From Hyphomicrobiales bacterium (GTDB lineage: Bacteria > Pseudomonadota > Alphaproteobacteria > Rhizobiales > Rhizobiaceae), in contig UCNG01000014.1 of the NCBI GenBank assembly GCA_900473915.1, positions 156,745-220,744 on the forward strand: a stretch of 64,000 nucleotides of DNA, given 5' to 3'. The first letter of the stretch is position 1. Each line of letters begins with the position of its first letter. The notes beneath the pieces are model-generated. The model did no database searches. It was not told the origin of the DNA and saw only the letters and a program-made list of their open reading frames with translations. Below, in pieces: positions 33,964-42,026 of the stretch. A program made the position numbers and the translations under genes.

Positions 33964-35136
33964 TCACTCGGGTTTGAGATAGGCTTCAGCAAGCTCGGTC
34001 CAGAAGGCCGCGCCGATGGGAATCAAATCATCGTTGAAATCGTAAGACGGATGGTGGAGCTGGAAATCGTTTTCTCCCTTGCCGCCCCCCACAAAGAAGT
34101 AAGTTCCGGGTCGCTCACGGAGCATATAGGCAAAATCCTCGCTGCCCATGAAAGGTCGTTCCAGATCGATCACGTTCGTTGCGCCAAACGAGTTCACCGC
34201 CAGTGAGCGCGCGAAATCAGTTTCCGCGGTATGGTTGATCGTCGCATCATAACTGCGCAGATACTCCACTTCAGCAGTTAGTCCGAAGCTCTCTGCCTGA
34301 TGCGCTGCAACACGTTTGATGCGTTGCTCGATCTGATCGCGAATGGTGGGCGAAAAAGTGCGAATGCCGACCACGATTTCTGCCGTCGATGGAATGATAT
34401 TGCTGGCCGAACCACCATGGAATGCGGCAACCGTCACAACCGCCGGATCGAGCGCTGGCACGTTACGGGACTTGATGGTCTGCAGGGCCATCACAATCGA
34501 AGCGCCCGCGGTTATCGGATCAGCAGTTTTTTCCGGTTCCGAGCCGTGACCGCCGTAGCCGTTCACCCTGATAAATGCTTCATCGACCGCCGCCATGATC
34601 GGCCCATCGCGGAAGGCAAACTTGCCGAGGGGAATGCCGGGATCGTTGTGAAGGGCAAAAACAGCATCACAAGGAAAACGGTCGAACAATCCTTCGTCTA
34701 TCATGATCTTGGCACCGCCGAAATTCTCTTCCGCCGGCTGGAAAATCAGATGAATGGTTCCGTCGAAATTGCGCCGTTCAGCCAGAGCCTTGGCAGCACC
34801 GAGCAACATCGTCGTATGGCCATCATGTCCACAGGCATGCATCAGCCCCGGGGACTTGCTGGAATAGGGCAGATTTGTCTGCTCATGAATGGGAAGCGCG
34901 TCGATATCGGCACGAATGCCGACCGACTTCCGGCCCGATCCATTCGTCAAAGTCCCAATGACCCCGGTTTTTGCAAGTCCTCGCGTGACCTTGTATCCCA
35001 GGGCCTCGAGCTGCCGCGCAATGATCTCGGAAGTCCGTTTCTCCTCGAGCCCCAGTTCAGGGTGAGCATGAAGGTCATGCCGCAACGCTGTCAGCTCTGG
35101 AAGATTGTTGCGAATAGCAGTCGAAAAATCGCGCAT
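33964..35136 (-). CDS. M20 family amidohydrolase (hippurate hydrolase/N-acyl amino acid type)
   Basis: 390 residues. The metal-site blocks are ALRHDLHAHPELGLEE near 18-33, GIRADIDALPI near 73-83, MHACGHDGHTTMLLG near 99-113 and FQPAEENFGGAK near 133-144, typical of peptidase M20D enzymes that release amino acids from N-acyl or amide conjugates. Start and preceding permease stop are adjacent (no gap), so it is fully within the transporter operon. It could deacylate an imported N-acyl-arginine-type compound; that is inference. Confidence 0.9.
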   Translation of the reverse strand: MRDFSTAIRNNLPELTALRHDLHAHPELGLEEKRTSEIIARQLEALGYKVTRGLAKTGVIGTLTNGSGRKSVGIRADIDALPIHEQTNLPYSSKSPGLMHACGHDGHTTMLLGAAKALAERRNFDGTIHLIFQPAEENFGGAKIMIDEGLFDRFPCDAVFALHNDPGIPLGKFAFRDGPIMAAVDEAFIRVNGYGGHGSEPEKTADPITAGASIVMALQTIKSRNVPALDPAVVTVAAFHGGSASNIIPSTAEIVVGIRTFSPTIRDQIEQRIKRVAAHQAESFGLTAEVEYLRSYDATINHTAETDFARSLAVNSFGATNVIDLERPFMGSEDFAYMLRERPGTYFFVGGGKGENDFQLHHPSYDFNDDLIPIGAAFWTELAEAYLKPE

Positions 35137-35946
35137 TCAAGCACCTCTTGTCGGAATTCGGTTCTCAAGACGCCGGAAGACCAGGACCAGGCCTGCGGTC
35201 AATATCATGTAGATCAAGGCCAGCAGCAGAAGCGGCTCATAAGTGAGATAGGTTTCCTGGCGCACCCGCGAAACGACGCCGTAGACATCGACGACGGTTA
35301 TGGTTGCCACCAGCGGCGTCGATTTCAATTGAAGGACCGTTTCGCCGTTCAGGGTCGGCAGAGCGCGATGGATCGCGCGCGGCAGCCAGATACGGCGAAA
35401 CACTTTCCAGGGTGACATGCCGAAGGCACGACCGGCCTGCAGCTCGCCGGATGGCACGCCAGCAAACGCACCGCGCATGACCTCCCCCTCATAGGCCGCG
35501 AAAGAGATCGTCAGCGCGGCAAGTCCATATGGCCATGCCTCGCGCAGATAAGGCCAGATAAACGAGCCGCGAATGCCGGGAATGGAGGGAAACAGCGACC
35601 CAAGGCCGTAATAGAGCAGCCACAGCTGCAACAGCAACGGCGTCCCCCGGATGACGGTGCAGAACGCCTTCGCTGGCCAGCTCAACCACCATGGGCCAGT
35701 CACCTGAAGCAATCCGAGGGGAAGAGCCAGCATAAACCCCAGAATTGCAGACCCGAAAAGCATGAACAGAGTTACCACGATGCCGGAACCCAGACGAGGC
35801 AGGTATTGCGGCAGCCAGTCCCAGCGGCCCAGCACCACCGCCGAGGCAAACAGCGCTATCGCGATGACAATCAGCACAAGGCGGTGCGGTTCGAGCCAGT
35901 TTCTGACGGACATCCGGTTTTCCAATACTGCTGAAGATGTGCTCAT
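35137..35946 (-). CDS. Polar amino acid ABC permease (ArtM/HisM type)
   Basis: 269 residues from ATG 35946; a longer in-frame start at 35991 would overlap the upstream permease. Four to five membrane helices, with the family block VIRGTPLLLQLWLLYYGLG and the ATPase-docking loop AFAGVPSGELQAGRAFGMSPWKVFRRIWLPRAI. One base separates it from the partner permease, so the two are coupled halves of one channel. Confidence 0.92.
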   Translation of the reverse strand: MSTSSAVLENRMSVRNWLEPHRLVLIVIAIALFASAVVLGRWDWLPQYLPRLGSGIVVTLFMLFGSAILGFMLALPLGLLQVTGPWWLSWPAKAFCTVIRGTPLLLQLWLLYYGLGSLFPSIPGIRGSFIWPYLREAWPYGLAALTISFAAYEGEVMRGAFAGVPSGELQAGRAFGMSPWKVFRRIWLPRAIHRALPTLNGETVLQLKSTPLVATITVVDVYGVVSRVRQETYLTYEPLLLLALIYMILTAGLVLVFRRLENRIPTRGA

Positions 35947-35947
35947 C

Positions 35948-36670
35948 TCAGTCAATCCGTGCGAAGCCACGGCGCGCGCGCCGCTCGACAATGCCGATGA
36001 AGACGTTCGAAATCAGGGTAAGCCCGAGGTACAGCACGCCAGCGGCCATGAAAAACAGCAGATAATGCTTGGTCGTGCCCGCTGCCTGTCTCGTCACCAG
36101 GGTCAGTTCGCTGAAGCCGACAACCGCCAGAAGGGCTGTATCCTTGGTTGAGATAAGCCACAGATTGGCAAGGCCAGGTGTGGCGAAGGGCAGCATGGCC
36201 GGTATCGTGATGCGTCTGAGCATCTTGGACGGGGGCATGCCGAATGCGCGCGCTGCCTCGATCTGGCCGGGCGCGATCGCTTTGATCGCACCGCGCAGGA
36301 CTTCCGTCGAATATGCGCCCTGCACGACACCGATGACGAAAATACCGGCCGCAAGTCCGCTGATATCGACCTTGCCTTGCCCAAGCAGAGCAAGCAACTG
36401 GTTCAACAGGTCGGTGCCTGCGTAGTACAGGATAAGGATCAGCACCAGCTCCGGCACGGCGCGGACCACTGTCGTATACACTTCCAGAAGGTCGCGAATG
36501 ATCGGACCGCCATAGAGCTTGCCCAGCGCACCGAACATGCCGATCAGCAGACCGAGCGAATAACCGCCAACGGCAATTTGCAGCGTGTGCCAGAAACCCT
36601 GCAGAAGCACCCCTCCCCATCCCGGCGGATTGAGAGCAAGCAGGCTCCAGTTGATCAGTGGTGCATCCAT
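35948..36670 (-). CDS. Polar amino acid ABC permease (ArtQ/HisQ type)
   Basis: 240 residues with about five membrane segments. Typical blocks are FWHTLQIAVGGYSLGLLIG near 26-44, VVRAVPELVLILILYY, and the docking loop IKAIAPGQIEAARAFGMPPSKMLRRITIPAML. Cotranscribed with the binding protein upstream and the second permease downstream. Ligand type by family is a basic or polar amino acid (His/Arg/opine). Confidence 0.92.
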   Translation of the reverse strand: MDAPLINWSLLALNPPGWGGVLLQGFWHTLQIAVGGYSLGLLIGMFGALGKLYGGPIIRDLLEVYTTVVRAVPELVLILILYYAGTDLLNQLLALLGQGKVDISGLAAGIFVIGVVQGAYSTEVLRGAIKAIAPGQIEAARAFGMPPSKMLRRITIPAMLPFATPGLANLWLISTKDTALLAVVGFSELTLVTRQAAGTTKHYLLFFMAAGVLYLGLTLISNVFIGIVERRARRGFARID

Positions 36671-36700
36671 GGGCAGTTCCGTTCATGCTGAAATCGGGGA

Positions 36701-36727
36701 GGCCAGCCGAAGAGAAACCGGCTGGCC
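36701..36727 (-). other. Intercistronic hairpin after the binding-protein gene
   Basis: Perfect 9-bp arms 36701-36709 and 36719-36727 in the 64-bp gap behind the binding-protein gene of the leftward operon. No T-run. It probably lets the binding protein be made in excess over the permeases. Confidence 0.55.
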
Positions 36728-36734
36728 AGGAAAC

Positions 36735-37517
36735 TCACTGGCCGTAAATGTCGAAATCGAAATATTTTTTGGTGAAGGTATCGTAGGTTCCATTCGCGCG
36801 GATGGCCTTGATCGCGGCGTTCAGCTTGTCCTTGAGTTCCGTATCGCCCTTGCGCAATCCGATGCCCACACCCGGCCCCAGAACCTCGACATCCTGAGCG
36901 ACGGTTCCTTTTTCCTCGCAGCATGCCTTGCCGTTATCCGTCGCAAGGAACGTCCGCAGAGCCAGGGAATCCGCCTGCACGGCATCGATGCGCCCGGCGG
37001 TGAGGTCGTTGTTGGCTTCGTCCTGCGTCTGATATACCTTGATCGTGGCACCGGCGGGCGCGAAATGCTTCACCGCATAGGCCTGATGGATGGTAGAAAC
37101 CTGCACGCCAATCATCTTGTCCTTCAGCCCCTCCGGCGTCGCGTCGAATTTGAGATCCTTGGTGCCGATGACGATCGTCGGTGTATTATAATATTTGTCA
37201 GAGAAATCGATGGTCTTGAGACGTTCAGGCGTCATCGACATTGAGCCGACGATCATGTCGATCTTGCCGGTGGTGAGTGCGGGGATGATGCCATCCCAGG
37301 CGACCGGCGTTATCACGCAATCAAGCTTGGCCTCTTTGCAGACTGCATCCGCAAAATCGATTTCCCAGCCGTGCCATTTTCCCGTGGCGTCAGGTTCCGT
37401 GAAAGGGGGATAAGGTTCTGCTGCGATACCGAGCTTCACCTGTTCGGCACTTGCCGCCCCCACTCCCGCAACGGCAAATGTTACACCCACGCACAGACTA
37501 GCCAAAAGACACTTCAT
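36735..37517 (-). CDS. Polar amino acid ABC substrate-binding protein (LAO/ArgT-like)
   Basis: 260 residues, SBP family 3. The signal peptide is MKCLLASLCVGVTFAVAGVGAASA. Mature blocks are IAAEPYPPFTEPDATGKWHGWEIDFADAVC near 32-61 and MIVGSMSMTPERLKTIDFSDKYYNTP, close to lysine/arginine/ornithine-, octopine- and histidine-binding proteins. Start ATG 37517 has a GGGAGGAG site. A CC pair (KACCEEKG) near residue 199 is unusual. Ligand by context is arginine or a guanidino derivative. Confidence 0.92.
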   Translation of the reverse strand: MKCLLASLCVGVTFAVAGVGAASAEQVKLGIAAEPYPPFTEPDATGKWHGWEIDFADAVCKEAKLDCVITPVAWDGIIPALTTGKIDMIVGSMSMTPERLKTIDFSDKYYNTPTIVIGTKDLKFDATPEGLKDKMIGVQVSTIHQAYAVKHFAPAGATIKVYQTQDEANNDLTAGRIDAVQADSLALRTFLATDNGKACCEEKGTVAQDVEVLGPGVGIGLRKGDTELKDKLNAAIKAIRANGTYDTFTKKYFDFDIYGQ

Positions 37518-37539
37518 TGGTACTCCTCCCATTCCCATT

Positions 37540-38313
37540 TCAGTGTGTTGAACTGATAAACTTCTTCAATCGCTCGGATTTGGGCGCCCCGAAGACCTCT
37601 TCGGGAGGTCCCTCTTCCTCAATCCTGCCATTGTGCAGAAAAACGATATGATTGGCGACCTTGCGCGCAAACTTCATCTCGTGCGTAACCAGGATCATCG
37701 TGCGTTTTTCCTTGGCCAGATCACCGATAACAGTGAGTACCTCGCCGACCAGTTCAGGGTCCAGCGCAGATGTCGGCTCGTCGAAAAGCATCACCAATGG
37801 CTCTATCGCCAGCGCCCGCGCAATCGCGGCACGCTGCTGCTGGCCACCGGACATGAAAGCGGGATAGACGTCTCGCTTCTCGTAAAGCCCGACGCGCCTT
37901 AGAAGCGCTTCGGCCCGCTCTGTCGCTTCGGCCTTGGGCACACCCAGCACATGCACAGGCGCTTCGATCACATTCTCCAGGACGGTCATGTGCTGCCAGA
38001 GATTGAAGCTCTGGAAGACCATTCCGAGCCGCGTGCGAATACGCTCGATCTGCCTTCGGTCCGCGGGTATCTGGCCGCCATTGCCGGTGTTTCGCATGGC
38101 GATGGTTTCACCGTGGATGGTGACCGCCCCCGATGTTGGCAGTTCCAGCATGTTGATGCAGCGAAGAAATGTCGATTTACCGGAGCCTGATCCGCCAATA
38201 ATGGCGATGACATCGCCCTCGCGCGCCCTGAGTGAAACGCCTTTAAGCACCTCGAGATCACCGAAACGCTTGTGAAGGTCGACGACGGAGATCGCCTCTT
38301 CGCCTTGACTCAT
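37540..38313 (-). CDS. Polar amino acid ABC ATP-binding protein (HisP/ArtP type)
   Basis: 257 residues. Walker A GGSGSGKST near 39-47, Q-loop VFQSFNLW, signature FMSGGQQQRAAIARAL, Walker B VMLFDEPTSALDP, H-loop VTHEMKFA. The insert MRNTGNGGQIPADRRQIERIRTRLG before the Q-loop is the HisP/OccP subgroup feature that tracks with basic amino acid and opine uptake. First gene of the leftward operon, facing the TetR gene across a palindromic operator. Confidence 0.94.
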   Translation of the reverse strand: MSQGEEAISVVDLHKRFGDLEVLKGVSLRAREGDVIAIIGGSGSGKSTFLRCINMLELPTSGAVTIHGETIAMRNTGNGGQIPADRRQIERIRTRLGMVFQSFNLWQHMTVLENVIEAPVHVLGVPKAEATERAEALLRRVGLYEKRDVYPAFMSGGQQQRAAIARALAIEPLVMLFDEPTSALDPELVGEVLTVIGDLAKEKRTMILVTHEMKFARKVANHIVFLHNGRIEEEGPPEEVFGAPKSERLKKFISSTH

Positions 38314-38441
38314 GCGGCACAAACCTCCCTTGGCCCGACACCCTTACGGTTTGTCACAAGCCACCTGGATATTGCTTTATTATCAGCCACTTCGGAGTTC
38401 TTTTGACTTCTCGACAAGCGGCCAACCGTTCCCTTGACGTT

Positions 38442-38480
38442 GACTATACACTTGAATAAGTATTGCGCAAGTGCATAGTC
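38442..38480. promoter_or_regulatory. Palindromic operator between the divergent transporter and aru-like operons
   Basis: Arms GACTATACACTTG (38442-38454) and CAAGTGCATAGTC (38468-38480) are complementary at 12 of 13 positions around a 13-base spacer. A possible -35 TTGACG at 38434-38439 with a weak -10 TAAGTA at 38457-38462 places the plus-strand promoter inside the dyad. The TetR-type regulator gene starts 20 bases downstream, so autoregulation and control of the leftward operon are both likely. Confidence 0.7.
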
Positions 38481-38500
38481 AGACATCGAGGGAGGAGAGG

Positions 38501-39145
38501 ATGACCGCATCGTTTCGACGTGCGCCGGACTTCGATCGTCGCACGGACATGATAGAGGCTACGCTCGACTGCATTGCCGATCTCGGAATACAGGCGACAA
38601 CGGTTCGTGCCGTTGCGGCGCGTGCTGGCGTCAGCAATGGCCTGATCCGGCATCATTTCGCATCGAAGGCCAATCTCATCGCCGCCGCCTACCAGCGCAT
38701 GATCGAAATGATGACCCTGCCCGCGCTGAGCGTTCTGGAATCGGATGGCGGCACGCCCCACGACCGGCTGACGCGGTTCATCGCAGCCAGCCTCGGCGGA
38801 GCTGTGGCCGATCCGCGGATGCTCTCGCTGTGGGCGACTTTCGTCAGCCAGGTTCATCTTGATCCGAATCTGGAGCACGAACATCGCGAAGGCTATCTCG
38901 CTTTCCGGCGCGCGACCGAGACCTTGATTGCCGAGGTGCTATCGGCAGAAGGCCGGGAACCGGCCCCGCAATCGCGCAGAAACCTCGCTATCGCAGTCAA
39001 CGCCCTGATTGACGGCCTTTGGATCGAAGGCTGTCTCAGCGCGGCTGAAATCGACGAAACCACGCAAATTGGCATCGGACTAAGCTCAATCGGCGCTCTT
39101 CTCGGCATCGAGCTTCCCGCTGCGCCACCACTTCCGAGAAATTGA
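38501..39145 (+). CDS. TetR/BetI-like transcriptional regulator
   Basis: 214 residues. The helix-turn-helix spans about 15-60 (MIEATLDCIADLGIQATTVRAVAARAGVSNGLIRHHFASKANLIAAAYQ), very like BetI. The C-terminal half is a ligand pocket with LIDGLWIEGCL near 173-183, also BetI-like. Start ATG 38501 has a GGAGGAGAGG site. It is one base from the transaminase gene and so leads the rightward operon. By position it should repress both divergent operons through the adjacent palindrome; the inducer would be a cationic pathway intermediate. Confidence 0.92.
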   Translation: MTASFRRAPDFDRRTDMIEATLDCIADLGIQATTVRAVAARAGVSNGLIRHHFASKANLIAAAYQRMIEMMTLPALSVLESDGGTPHDRLTRFIAASLGGAVADPRMLSLWATFVSQVHLDPNLEHEHREGYLAFRRATETLIAEVLSAEGREPAPQSRRNLAIAVNALIDGLWIEGCLSAAEIDETTQIGIGLSSIGALLGIELPAAPPLPRN

Positions 39146-39146
39146 C

Positions 39147-40343
39147 ATGCATTACGCTTCCATCACCGATAGACTCTCAGGATTGGGTTCGGACAAATGG
39201 CGGGTCCATGCACGAGGCAGGGAACTGCGCGCGCTTGGCCATCCCGTCATAGAATTTACGATCGGCGAACCCGACGTTGCCCCGGATTCCTCGCTGCTCG
39301 AAGCATGCAATAACGCCATGCGCGCCGGACGCACCCGCTATTCCAACGGTCGCGGCGAACCGGCGGTGCTGGCGGCGCTGGCGGCAAAATATTCAAAGCG
39401 CACCGGCCGTGCCATCACGACCAATAATGTCCTCTATTTTCCTGGAACCCAAACAGCGCTTTATGCCGTTTTGACAGGATTGGTCGAGAGTGGCGACAAG
39501 GTTCTCGTCCCCGATCCCTATTACGCAACCTATGAAGGCGTGGTACGGGCGCCCGGAGCCGATATCGTCCCGGTGCCACTGCGGGCCGAAGATGGCTTTC
39601 ATCTTCGAGCAGAAATACTGGAAGCGGCGATCACGCCCGGCTGCCGGGTATTGCTTCTCAACAACCCGCACAATCCGACCGGAGCGGTTCTCACAAAACC
39701 CGAAATTGCTGCGATCAGCGAAGTCTGCCGCAAGCACGATCTCTGGATCGTTTGCGATGAGGTCTATGAAGAGCTTACTTTCGGCGCCGCATTTGCGTCG
39801 CCGCTCGATCTTCCGGAAATGGGGGACCGCACCATCGTGGTCTCCTCCATCTCGAAGTCACACGCAGCCCCCGGCTTTCGTGCAGGCTGGGCTGTGGGTT
39901 CGGAGGAGTTTTGCCAGAGATTGCTGCCTTTCTCCGAATCCATGCTCTTCGGTGGACAGCCTTTCATCGCCGACATGGCAGCCTATGCGCTGACACATGA
40001 TCTGCCGACAGCCTCAATCATGCGCGCGCAGTACAAGGCGCGGTCCGAGCTGATTGTAGAGCGTTTGCAAGGCGTTGCGGGTATCAAGCCCCTGATGCCG
40101 GAAGCGGGCATGTTCGTGCTGCTGGATATTGGCGGCACTGGCCTCAATGGTGAGGAATTCGCCAGCCGGCTGCTTGAAGAACACTACGTCTCGATGATGC
40201 CCGGCACGTCTTTCGGCCAGGTCGCGAAGAATCTGGTCCGCATGAGCGTCACCGTTCCTGAAGACAGCATAATCGAGGCTTGTGACCGCATTGCCCGGTT
40301 TGCCCGCAGCCTGAACTACAGAGCGGAAAGTCTGGTTTCATGA
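39147..40343 (+). CDS. Class I/II PLP aminotransferase, AruH-like (arginine:pyruvate transaminase)
   Basis: 398 residues, fold type I. Visible are NPHNPTGAVLT near 174-184, CDEVYEELTF near 203-212 and the PLP lysine K237 in SSISKSHAAPGFRAGW. It stands immediately before a gene resembling AruI (overlap of four bases), the pairing of the Pseudomonas aeruginosa arginine transaminase pathway, where AruH converts L-arginine and pyruvate to 2-ketoarginine and alanine. The name rests on that context plus general similarity; a methylarginine substrate is also possible. Confidence 0.85.
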   Translation: MHYASITDRLSGLGSDKWRVHARGRELRALGHPVIEFTIGEPDVAPDSSLLEACNNAMRAGRTRYSNGRGEPAVLAALAAKYSKRTGRAITTNNVLYFPGTQTALYAVLTGLVESGDKVLVPDPYYATYEGVVRAPGADIVPVPLRAEDGFHLRAEILEAAITPGCRVLLLNNPHNPTGAVLTKPEIAAISEVCRKHDLWIVCDEVYEELTFGAAFASPLDLPEMGDRTIVVSSISKSHAAPGFRAGWAVGSEEFCQRLLPFSESMLFGGQPFIADMAAYALTHDLPTASIMRAQYKARSELIVERLQGVAGIKPLMPEAGMFVLLDIGGTGLNGEEFASRLLEEHYVSMMPGTSFGQVAKNLVRMSVTVPEDSIIEACDRIARFARSLNYRAESLVS

Positions 40344-41989
40344 GCAGCAAAATAACGGTCGGGCAAGCGCTGATCCGCCTTCTGGAAGCATACGATGTCG
40401 ATACAGTATTTGGCATTCCGGGCGTGCACACAGCCGAACTTTATCGTAGCCTTGCCGGATCGAGCATCCGGCATGTTACCCCGCGCGACGAACAGGATGC
40501 GGGCTTCATGGCAGATGGCTATGCGCGGGTTTCGGGCAAGCCGGGTATCTGCCTGCTGATTACGGGGCCGGGGCTTACCAATGCGATAACCCCGATGGCC
40601 CAGGCGCGAGCCGATTCCATACCGATGCTCGTCATCTCAGGCGTCAACGCGCGCCACACGCTTGGACAATATAAGGGGCACCTGCACGAGCTTCCCGACC
40701 AGTCTGCGACCATGCGAACAATCGCCCTGTCGTCAGAACGACTGGAACAGCCCGGCGATCTTGCAGAACTGGTTGGCCGTGCCTTCGCCCGGATGAAATC
40801 CGGACGTCCGGGCCCTGTCCATATTGAAATCCCGACGGACCTTATGGAAGCCCCGTTTGAAGGAAACTTGCGCAAGTCCCCGGCAGTCGCGAACGCTACG
40901 GCTGTGGATTCCAATGTCGGGAAAATCAAAGCCGCTGCAACACTTTGCGCCGAAGCCCGCCGTCCTTTGATCCTCGCAGGCGGAGGCGCCAACCGGGCGG
41001 GTGATGCCGTTTCCGTCCTTTCGCAGATGCTTGACGCCCCGGTCGTGACCACAACGAACGCCCGTGGTTTGCTTGGCCGTCATCCGCTCGCGGTGCAGGC
41101 AAGCCCCAGCCTGCCGCCTATCCGCCAGCTGATCGCCGATGCCGATCTCGTCATTGCGATAGGAACCCAGTTCGGTCCGACCGATTACGACATGTATGTA
41201 GACGGAGGTTTCGAGCCTCCTGCCGACATGATCCGCATCGACATCGACCCGGATGCGGAGGCAACCAGCGCCCCGGCTGGCCTGATGATCGTGGGCGATG
41301 CCGCCCCAATAACGGAAGATCTCATTTCTGTTCTGCAGCTTCTTCCTCAGGCATCACGTGAGGACGGAAAGGAGCGCGCAACGGCGGCTAAGGCTGCGGC
41401 ATACGACTTCCTTTCACCCAAGATGCAGGCTTTGACCGAAGTTCTGGACACCATTCGGAATGCCCTGCCCGGCAGTATCATAGTCGGAGATTCCACGCAG
41501 CTCGCCTATGCTGGCAACCTTTTCTTCGAAGCCGATAGCGCACGAAGCTGGTTCAATGCTTCGACGGGGTACGGCGCGCTCGGATTTGGTCCCCCGGCCG
41601 CAGTGGGCGCCAGTCTTGCGCAGGCCGACACACCGGTGGTCTGCCTGGTGGGAGACGGCGGTTTCCAGTTCTGTCTCGGCACTCTCGGCACTGCCACAGA
41701 CGAGAAAGCGCCGGTGATTTTCGTCGTCTGGAACAATCATGGTTATCAGGAAATCGAAGATTACATGCTTTCTCGGGATATCGAGCCCGTGGGCGTTCGC
41801 CCGACACCTCCCGATTTTCTCAAGCTCGCGCAGGCCTATGGCATACCGGGTGAACATATCCGCCTGACTAATCAAGACAATCAGGATGCGCTTCATCCAG
41901 GCGCACTCGACCTTGCGCAACTCGTCGGGGCGCTTCACCGCGCCCAGGCTGTCGAGGGGCCCGCACTTATAGAAATAACGACGCCATAG
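40340..41989 (+). CDS. aruI: ThDP-dependent decarboxylase, AruI-like (5-guanidino-2-oxopentanoate decarboxylase)
   Basis: 549 residues of the acetolactate-synthase fold. The N-terminal block FGIPGVHTAELYR and HVTPRDEQDAGFMADGYARV match AruI closely; the ThDP-activating glutamate is E51. GQYKGHLHELPDQ is also AruI-like. The C-terminal ThDP/Mg motif is VGDGGFQFCLGTLGTATDEKAPVIFVVWNN near 436-465. AruI decarboxylates 2-ketoarginine to 4-guanidinobutyraldehyde. No aldehyde dehydrogenase gene lies nearby, so the next step is encoded elsewhere. Confidence 0.87.
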   Translation: MSSKITVGQALIRLLEAYDVDTVFGIPGVHTAELYRSLAGSSIRHVTPRDEQDAGFMADGYARVSGKPGICLLITGPGLTNAITPMAQARADSIPMLVISGVNARHTLGQYKGHLHELPDQSATMRTIALSSERLEQPGDLAELVGRAFARMKSGRPGPVHIEIPTDLMEAPFEGNLRKSPAVANATAVDSNVGKIKAAATLCAEARRPLILAGGGANRAGDAVSVLSQMLDAPVVTTTNARGLLGRHPLAVQASPSLPPIRQLIADADLVIAIGTQFGPTDYDMYVDGGFEPPADMIRIDIDPDAEATSAPAGLMIVGDAAPITEDLISVLQLLPQASREDGKERATAAKAAAYDFLSPKMQALTEVLDTIRNALPGSIIVGDSTQLAYAGNLFFEADSARSWFNASTGYGALGFGPPAAVGASLAQADTPVVCLVGDGGFQFCLGTLGTATDEKAPVIFVVWNNHGYQEIEDYMLSRDIEPVGVRPTPPDFLKLAQAYGIPGEHIRLTNQDNQDALHPGALDLAQLVGALHRAQAVEGPALIEITTP

Positions 41990-42026
41990 GCCGGGACGGT
42001 CTGGCAAAGCGACTGGGAGGAACGCT

